Shown here piece after piece: positions 49,078 to 56,536 of a stretch of DNA of 56,536 nucleotides. The stretch spans positions 1 through 56,536 of the forward strand of contig NZ_CDPK01000018.1 in the NCBI RefSeq assembly GCF_900068895.1, given 5' to 3'. How positions within the stretch are numbered: position 1 is the first letter of the stretch; each line of letters starts with the position of its first letter. The position numbers were made by a program, and so were the translations under genes. The notes under the pieces were generated by a model. It was not told the DNA's origin. It did not search any database and worked only from the letters and a program-made list of their open reading frames with translations. Source of the DNA: Erwinia sp. ErVv1. GTDB lineage: Bacteria > Pseudomonadota > Gammaproteobacteria > Enterobacterales > Enterobacteriaceae.

Positions 49078-49623
49078 ATGAAAGTAGCAAAAGACCTGGT
49101 GGTCAGCCTGGCATACCAGGTACGTACAGAAGACGGTGTGTTGGTTGATGAGTCTCCGGTGAGCGCACCGCTGGACTACCTGCACGGTCATGGTTCCCTG
49201 ATCGCCGGCCTGGAAAAAGCGCTGGAAAACCACGAAGCGGGTGACAAGTTTGAGGTGAACATCACTGCAGACGAAGCCTATGGTCATTACGACGACAACC
49301 TGGTTCAGCGCGTACCGAAAGATGTTTTTATGGGCGTTGACGAGCTGCAGGTTGGCATGCGCTTCCTGGCGGAAACCGATCAGGGCCCGGTGCCGGTGGA
49401 AATCACCGAAGTTGAAGACGAGCACGTAGTGGTTGACGGTAACCATATGCTGGCGGGTCAGAATCTGAACTTTAACGTTGAAGTGGTCGCCATTCGTGAA
49501 GCCACGGCTGAAGAACTGGCCCATGGTCACGTTCACGGTGAAGACGATCATCATCACGATCACGATCACGACCATGAACACGGTAAAGGTGGTTGCGGGA
49601 CTGGCGGCTGCGGCTGCCACTGA
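49078..49623 (+). CDS. slyD: Peptidyl-prolyl isomerase and metallochaperone SlyD
   Basis: The 181-residue FKBP-type isomerase has the split FKBP domain (about 1-70 and 130-150) with the inserted chaperone flap. Marks are HGHGSLIAGLEKAL and YGHYDDNLVQRVPKDVF. The C-terminal 32 residues are rich in His, Asp and Cys (DDHHHDHDHDHEHG, then GCGTGGCGCH) and bind nickel. It supplies nickel to hydrogenase and helps folding. GGAGTAATC precedes the ATG. A bidirectional terminator follows. Confidence 0.97.
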   Translation: MKVAKDLVVSLAYQVRTEDGVLVDESPVSAPLDYLHGHGSLIAGLEKALENHEAGDKFEVNITADEAYGHYDDNLVQRVPKDVFMGVDELQVGMRFLAETDQGPVPVEITEVEDEHVVVDGNHMLAGQNLNFNVEVVAIREATAEELAHGHVHGEDDHHHDHDHDHEHGKGGCGTGGCGCH

Positions 49624-49642
49624 TCGTCTTATGACAATCATT

Positions 49643-49667
49643 AAAAAGGGGCTTCGGCCCCTTTTTT
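49643..49667. terminator. Bidirectional terminator between slyD and slyX
   Basis: AAAAAGGGGC-TTCG-GCCCCTTTTTT (49643-49667) is a classical hairpin with an extra-stable TTCG loop and T-runs in both directions. It serves the convergent slyD and slyX. Confidence 0.93.
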
Positions 49668-49695
49668 GTGTCTGTCACAGCGGTTGGGCGTGCGC

Positions 49696-49914
49696 TTAGT
49701 AGTGCGGAGGTGGAGTCTCTTCCGACTGTGAGGCGATCATTGAGGGTGCCGCTGATTTCAGCTTATCGGTCAGCAGACGCATCTGTTCGCGCAGTCGGGC
49801 CATCTCCAGCTCATGTTGAATCACCGTTTGATTCAGCTCTTCAATGGTATGCTCCTGAAAGGCCAGCCGACTTTCCAGCATCTCCATTCGCTCTTCAAAC
49901 AACGCCTGTTGCAT
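49696..49914 (-). CDS. slyX: SlyX
   Basis: The ATG at 49914, with AGAGGA upstream, gives the 72-residue E. coli length. An open frame continuing to 50049 is rejected. The protein is a single coiled coil ([30 protein letters not shown]) with the conserved end SEETPPPHY. The function is unknown. It is divergent from fkpA. Confidence 0.93.
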   Translation of the reverse strand: MQQALFEERMEMLESRLAFQEHTIEELNQTVIQHELEMARLREQMRLLTDKLKSAAPSMIASQSEETPPPHY

Positions 49915-50058
49915 ACTTTTTCCTCTCATGACGGCTTTGCGGCCTGGATTGCCCGAATCGTCTGATTCTAACGGTAAAGATGAGCCCGAAGTAGGGATAA
50001 TCGCCTTAATTTCTGCCGGATGGTTGAAAACGGCTCTGTCAGACTGCATCTCAGTGGT

Positions 50059-50086
50059 GAAACTTTCGCTCAGGGTAGCGGTCGGA
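50059..50086 (+). promoter_or_regulatory. Sigma-E-type promoter of fkpA
   Basis: GAAACTT (50059-50065), a 16-base spacer and TCGGA (50082-50086) resemble the sigma-E consensus GGAACTT-N16-TCAAA. fkpA is a known sigma-E gene in E. coli. The predicted start lies about 107 bases before the fkpA ATG. Confidence 0.5.
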
Positions 50087-50199
50087 AGTTAACTTAGTTC
50101 TCATTGCGAGATTGTGTAATTTTCTCGCGCACAGTTATAGTACGGGCTCAGTTCTGTACACGATTTCCGGGGCGAGAGGCTTCGGTTTTGGAGAAATGG

Positions 50200-51036
50200 A
50201 TGAAATCACTGTTTAAAGTCACACTGTTAGCCACCACAATGGCCGTTGCGCTGCATGCACCGCTGACAATGGCCGCTGAGGCCACCCCGGCTCAACAGGC
50301 ACCACAACAGGCACCGCAGCCGGCACCGAAGAATGACGCCTTTAAAAATGACGACCAGCAGTCAGCCTATGCGCTGGGCGCATCGCTTGGCCGTTACATG
50401 GAAAACTCCCTCAAGGAGCAGGAAAAACTGGGCATCACGCTGGATAAACAGCAGCTGATCTCCGGCGTTCAGGATGCTTTTGCTGGCAAGAGCAAGCTCT
50501 CCGATCAGGAAATCGAACAGACTCTGCAGGCGTTTGAGACGCGCGTGAAGGGTGCCGCTCAGGCGAAGATGGAAAAAGATGCAAAAGAGAATACCCAGAA
50601 GGGTGATGCTTTTGCCACCAAATTTGCTAAAGAAAAAGGCGTGAAGAAGACCGAGTCCGGCCTGCTGTATCACGTTGAGAAAGAAGGTACCGGTGATATT
50701 CCTAAAGACAGCGATACCGTGGTGGTGAACTACAAAGGTACGCTGATCGACGGCACCGAGTTTGATAACTCTTACACCCGTGGTGAGCCTCTCTCCTTCC
50801 GTCTTGATGGCGTAATCCCTGGCTGGACAGAAGGTCTTAAGCACGTCAAGAAAGGCGGCAAGATCAAGCTGGTCATCCCACCGCAGCTGGCTTACGGTAA
50901 AAACGGCGTGCCGGGTATTCCTGCGAACTCCACGCTGGTGTTTGACGTTGAGCTTCTCGACATCAAACCTGCTGCTAAAGCAGACGCTAACGCTGAAAAA
51001 CCAGCAGAATCACCTGCTGCTACCCAGTCTAAGTAA
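50200..51036 (+). CDS. fkpA: Periplasmic FKBP-type peptidyl-prolyl isomerase FkpA
   Basis: The ATG at 50200 follows GGAG by six bases and starts a signal peptide (MKSLFKVTLLATTMAVALHAPLTMAA). The 278-residue precursor has a Gln/Pro-rich linker, an N-terminal dimerisation/chaperone domain (about 45-140) and a C-terminal FKBP domain (about 165-255). The latter shows VVVNYKGTLIDGTEFDNS and GVIPGWTEGLKHVKKGG. It folds envelope proteins and is also a holdase. A strong hairpin follows. It is slightly longer than the E. coli protein (270) owing to the linker and tail. Confidence 0.96.
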   Translation: MKSLFKVTLLATTMAVALHAPLTMAAEATPAQQAPQQAPQPAPKNDAFKNDDQQSAYALGASLGRYMENSLKEQEKLGITLDKQQLISGVQDAFAGKSKLSDQEIEQTLQAFETRVKGAAQAKMEKDAKENTQKGDAFATKFAKEKGVKKTESGLLYHVEKEGTGDIPKDSDTVVVNYKGTLIDGTEFDNSYTRGEPLSFRLDGVIPGWTEGLKHVKKGGKIKLVIPPQLAYGKNGVPGIPANSTLVFDVELLDIKPAAKADANAEKPAESPAATQSK

Positions 51037-51043
51037 TCCTCCG

Positions 51044-51071
51044 ACCGCCACACCTTGTGTGGCGGTTGTTT
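51044..51071 (+). terminator. Terminator of fkpA
   Basis: ACCGCCACAC (51044-51053), loop CTT and GTGTGGCGGT (51057-51066) form a perfect 10-bp stem followed by TGTTTCCC, eight bases after the fkpA stop. Confidence 0.75.
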
Positions 51072-51239
51072 CCCTTTCGTTACCCCTGCTTTCATCCCAT
51101 TCTTTGCGTTCCCCTGCATTTCATGACAAAGGTCAGGACAGATGTTTCTGATATTTGGTAGACTGCCAACCGTTTAACTTCTTCAGAATGAGTCTGCCCT
51201 GGCGCTGTGCGACAGGTTCTTGCAACGGGTGGTGTCTTA

Positions 51240-51962
51240 ATGTCTGGTACAACATTTACCGGTGATGTGACAGAGCTGGAGCTGCTGGAGCATCGTCCAT
51301 TTGAACAGTCCGACTTTGATATTCTGAAATCCTATGAAGCCGTGGTAGACGGGCTGGCGATGCTTATTGGCTCTCACTGTGAGATCGTGCTGCATTCGCT
51401 GGCGGACCTGAACTGTTCAGCAGTCAGGATTGCCAACGGTGAACATACCGGGCGCAAGGTGGGTTCACCGATTACCGATCTGGCGCTGCGTATGCTTCAT
51501 GATATGAGCGATGCGGAAAGCAACGTTTCAAGAGCCTATTTCACCCGCGCGAAAAGCGGCGTACTGATGAAATCCGTGACTATCGCCATCCGCAATGGTC
51601 AGCATCGCGCTATTGGCCTGCTGTGTATCAATATGAACCTGGACGTTCCCTTCTCACAGATTATGGCCACCTTCATGCCTCCTGAAACGCAGGACGTGGC
51701 ATCATCGGTCAATTTTGCCTCTTCGGTTGAAGATCTGGTCATGCAAACGCTGGAGTTCACCATTGAAGAAGTCAGCGCCGATCGTAATATTTCGAACAAC
51801 ACCAAGAATCGTCAGATTGTCCTGAATCTCTATGAGAAGGGCATCTTCGACATTAAAGATGCGATCAATCAGGTTGCTGAGCGTTTGAATATCTCCAGAC
51901 ATACCGTTTATCTCTATATCCGCCAGTTTAAAAGCGGCGATATCCAGAGTCAGGATCGCTAA
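51240..51962 (+). CDS. yheO: YheO, PAS/HTH transcriptional regulator
   Basis: The ATG at 51240 gives 240 residues, the E. coli YheO length, beginning [21 protein letters not shown]. An upstream GTG at 51207 is less likely. The N-terminal PAS-like sensing domain is at about 30-150 ([17 protein letters not shown]). The C-terminal helix-turn-helix is at about 200-235 ([19 protein letters not shown]). The ligand and targets are unknown. It overlaps tusD by one base and so heads the tusDCB operon. Confidence 0.93.
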   Translation: MSGTTFTGDVTELELLEHRPFEQSDFDILKSYEAVVDGLAMLIGSHCEIVLHSLADLNCSAVRIANGEHTGRKVGSPITDLALRMLHDMSDAESNVSRAYFTRAKSGVLMKSVTIAIRNGQHRAIGLLCINMNLDVPFSQIMATFMPPETQDVASSVNFASSVEDLVMQTLEFTIEEVSADRNISNNTKNRQIVLNLYEKGIFDIKDAINQVAERLNISRHTVYLYIRQFKSGDIQSQDR

Positions 51963-52348
51963 TGCGCTTTACGCTTCTGGTCACCGGGCCGGCTTATGGC
52001 ACACAGCAGGCTTCCAGCGCTTATCTGTTTGCTCAGGCGCTGCTACGCAGTGGCCATAGCCTTGAGAGCGTCTTCTTTTATCGTGAAGGTGTACTGAATG
52101 CCAGTCAGCTGACGTCGCCCGCCAGTGATGAATTTGACCTCACCCAGGCCTGGCAGGCGCTGCATCAGCAGCACGGTGTGGCATTGCATATCTGTGTCGC
52201 GGCCGCGCTGCGACGCGGCATCGCCGATGTGCAGGAAGCCAAAAGTCAGGGGCTGCCCGCCGCAAATCTGGCTGAGGGCTTTGAGCTGACGGGACTGGGC
52301 GCGCTGGCTGAAGCGGCGCTGGTTGCCGAGAGGATGGTACAGTTCTGA
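51962..52348 (+). CDS. tusD: Sulfur-relay protein TusD
   Basis: The 128-residue DsrE-family protein carries the active-site cysteine C78 in [12 protein letters not shown], the E. coli position. Within the TusBCD complex it takes persulfide sulfur from TusA and passes it to TusE and MnmA for 2-thiolation of wobble uridine in tRNA. It shares one base with yheO (TAATG) and one with tusC. Confidence 0.96.
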   Translation: MRFTLLVTGPAYGTQQASSAYLFAQALLRSGHSLESVFFYREGVLNASQLTSPASDEFDLTQAWQALHQQHGVALHICVAAALRRGIADVQEAKSQGLPAANLAEGFELTGLGALAEAALVAERMVQF

Positions 52349-52707
52349 TGAAGCGCATTGCTTTTGTTTTCACCCAGGCGCCACACGGCAGCAGCGCAGG
52401 ACGTGAAGGGCTCGATGCCGTACTGGCTACCTCCGCGTTAACGGACGAGATCGCGCTCTTTTTTATCAGCGATGGCGTTTTACAGCTTATGCAGCAGCAG
52501 CAACCCGAAAAAATTCTTTCGCGCAATTATATCGCGACCTTTGGCGTGTTGCCTCTGTACGATATTGAGCGCTGCTATGTCTGTTCTGCCTCGCTGGCCG
52601 AGCGTGGCATCCCGGCTGATTTCACGGCAATCCTGCCGACCGACGTGCTCAAACCCGAGCGATTGCGAGCCGAGCTGGCAAAATACGATCGCGTGATATC
52701 GTTCTGA
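52348..52707 (+). CDS. tusC: Sulfur-relay protein TusC
   Basis: The 119-residue DsrF-like subunit starts [24 protein letters not shown], the family signature. It forms the TusB2C2D2 hexamer. Cysteine C78-type catalytic residues are not essential in this subunit. Its start overlaps the tusD stop by one base, and tusB follows seven bases after its stop. Confidence 0.95.
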   Translation: MKRIAFVFTQAPHGSSAGREGLDAVLATSALTDEIALFFISDGVLQLMQQQQPEKILSRNYIATFGVLPLYDIERCYVCSASLAERGIPADFTAILPTDVLKPERLRAELAKYDRVISF

Positions 52708-52714
52708 GGACGCT

Positions 52715-53002
52715 ATGCTACATATCCTGACTCACTCCCCTTTTCAGAGCGATTTCAGCGCGCTACTCCGGTTGCTGGCTGAAGGAGACGACCTTCTGCT
52801 ACTTCAGGATGGGGTTCTTGCCGCGCTGGAGGGGAGCCAGGCGCTTGAATTAATGCTGCGTGCCCCCATATCCGTTTACGTGCTCGAAGACGACGTCAGT
52901 GCGCGCGGGCTTTCTGGTCAAATTTCGCCCAGAGTAACCGCGGTGAGCTATACTGATTTCGTCGCGCTGACGGTAAAAAACTCATCACAAATGACCTGGT
53001 AA
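52715..53002 (+). CDS. tusB: Sulfur-relay protein TusB
   Basis: The 95-residue DsrH-like subunit starts [21 protein letters not shown], typical of TusB, and includes [12 protein letters not shown]. It completes the TusBCD complex. The str operon promoter lies immediately downstream. Confidence 0.94.
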   Translation: MLHILTHSPFQSDFSALLRLLAEGDDLLLLQDGVLAALEGSQALELMLRAPISVYVLEDDVSARGLSGQISPRVTAVSYTDFVALTVKNSSQMTW

Positions 53003-53024
53003 TGAATGATATCCTGGTTATTTC

Positions 53025-54069
<1,045 letters not shown>

Positions 54070-54132
54070 CAGCTTCGTAGTTGTTATTAACCCAGCGGAC
54101 GTCCCAGTGACTGAACCGCTGGGTTTTACTAA

Positions 54133-56277
<2,145 letters not shown>

Positions 56278-56290
56278 GCTACAGTTTTAA

Positions 56291-56536
<246 letters not shown>

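Overview
The window is a stretch of enterobacterial chromosome. It runs from just upstream of greB through the conserved ompR/envZ, mrcA-hof-aro-dam, crp and slyD/fkpA neighbourhoods into the str ribosomal operon (rpsL-rpsG-fusA-tufA, cut off by the right edge). Gene order and protein similarity follow Escherichia coli almost gene for gene. Several differences point to a plant- or environment-associated member of the Erwiniaceae (Erwinia/Pantoea type); this genus-level placement is inferred from memory of the families, not from a search.

Layout. 1-0.27 kb: 3' end of a colicin D-type immunity gene. 0.3-12.3 kb: greB; ompR-envZ; pckA; the hslR-hslO redox chaperone pair; igaA; nudE; mrcA. 12.4-15.9 kb: hofMNOPQ, a pilus-assembly/DNA-uptake type operon with overlapping genes. 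16.3-22.5 kb: aroK-aroB-damX-dam-rpe-gph-trpS. 22.5-30.7 kb: nirBD-cysG behind an FNR/NarL-type promoter, divergent from an isolated codA, then tsgA and ppiA. 30.8-38.6 kb: pabA, argD with two ArgR boxes, yhfK, crp, yhfA, prkB, yheU, yheT. 38.6-44.3 kb: an accessory block (LysE-type exporter, a possible decayed gene, an acyltransferase-3 membrane protein, tauABCD) sitting between yheT and yheS, which are neighbours in E. coli. 44.4-53 kb: yheS, kefG-kefB-yheV, slyD, slyX, fkpA, yheO-tusDCB. 53.1-56.5 kb: the str operon.

How the genes work together. OmpR/EnvZ (osmosensing) and Crp (carbon status) are global regulators. NirBD needs siroheme, which CysG makes from uroporphyrinogen III, so the three form one functional and transcriptional unit. 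TauABC imports taurine and TauD releases sulfite from it. KefG/KefB is glutathione-gated potassium efflux. TusBCD relays sulfur for tRNA thiolation. SlyD, FkpA and PpiA are peptidyl-prolyl isomerases in the cytoplasm (SlyD) or periplasm.

Most of the window is ordinary core genome. No CRISPR array, transposase, phage gene, rRNA or tRNA was recognised, and no clearly new multi-gene system is evident. The items most worth a second look are the colicin D-type immunity gene at the left edge, the accessory block at 38.6-44.3 kb with an array of four 11-bp repeats before the acyltransferase gene, three intergenic tandem repeats (50-bp, 7-bp and a duplicated codA end), and the lineage-specific absences of yrfG, nirC, codB and fic/yhfG from their usual positions.
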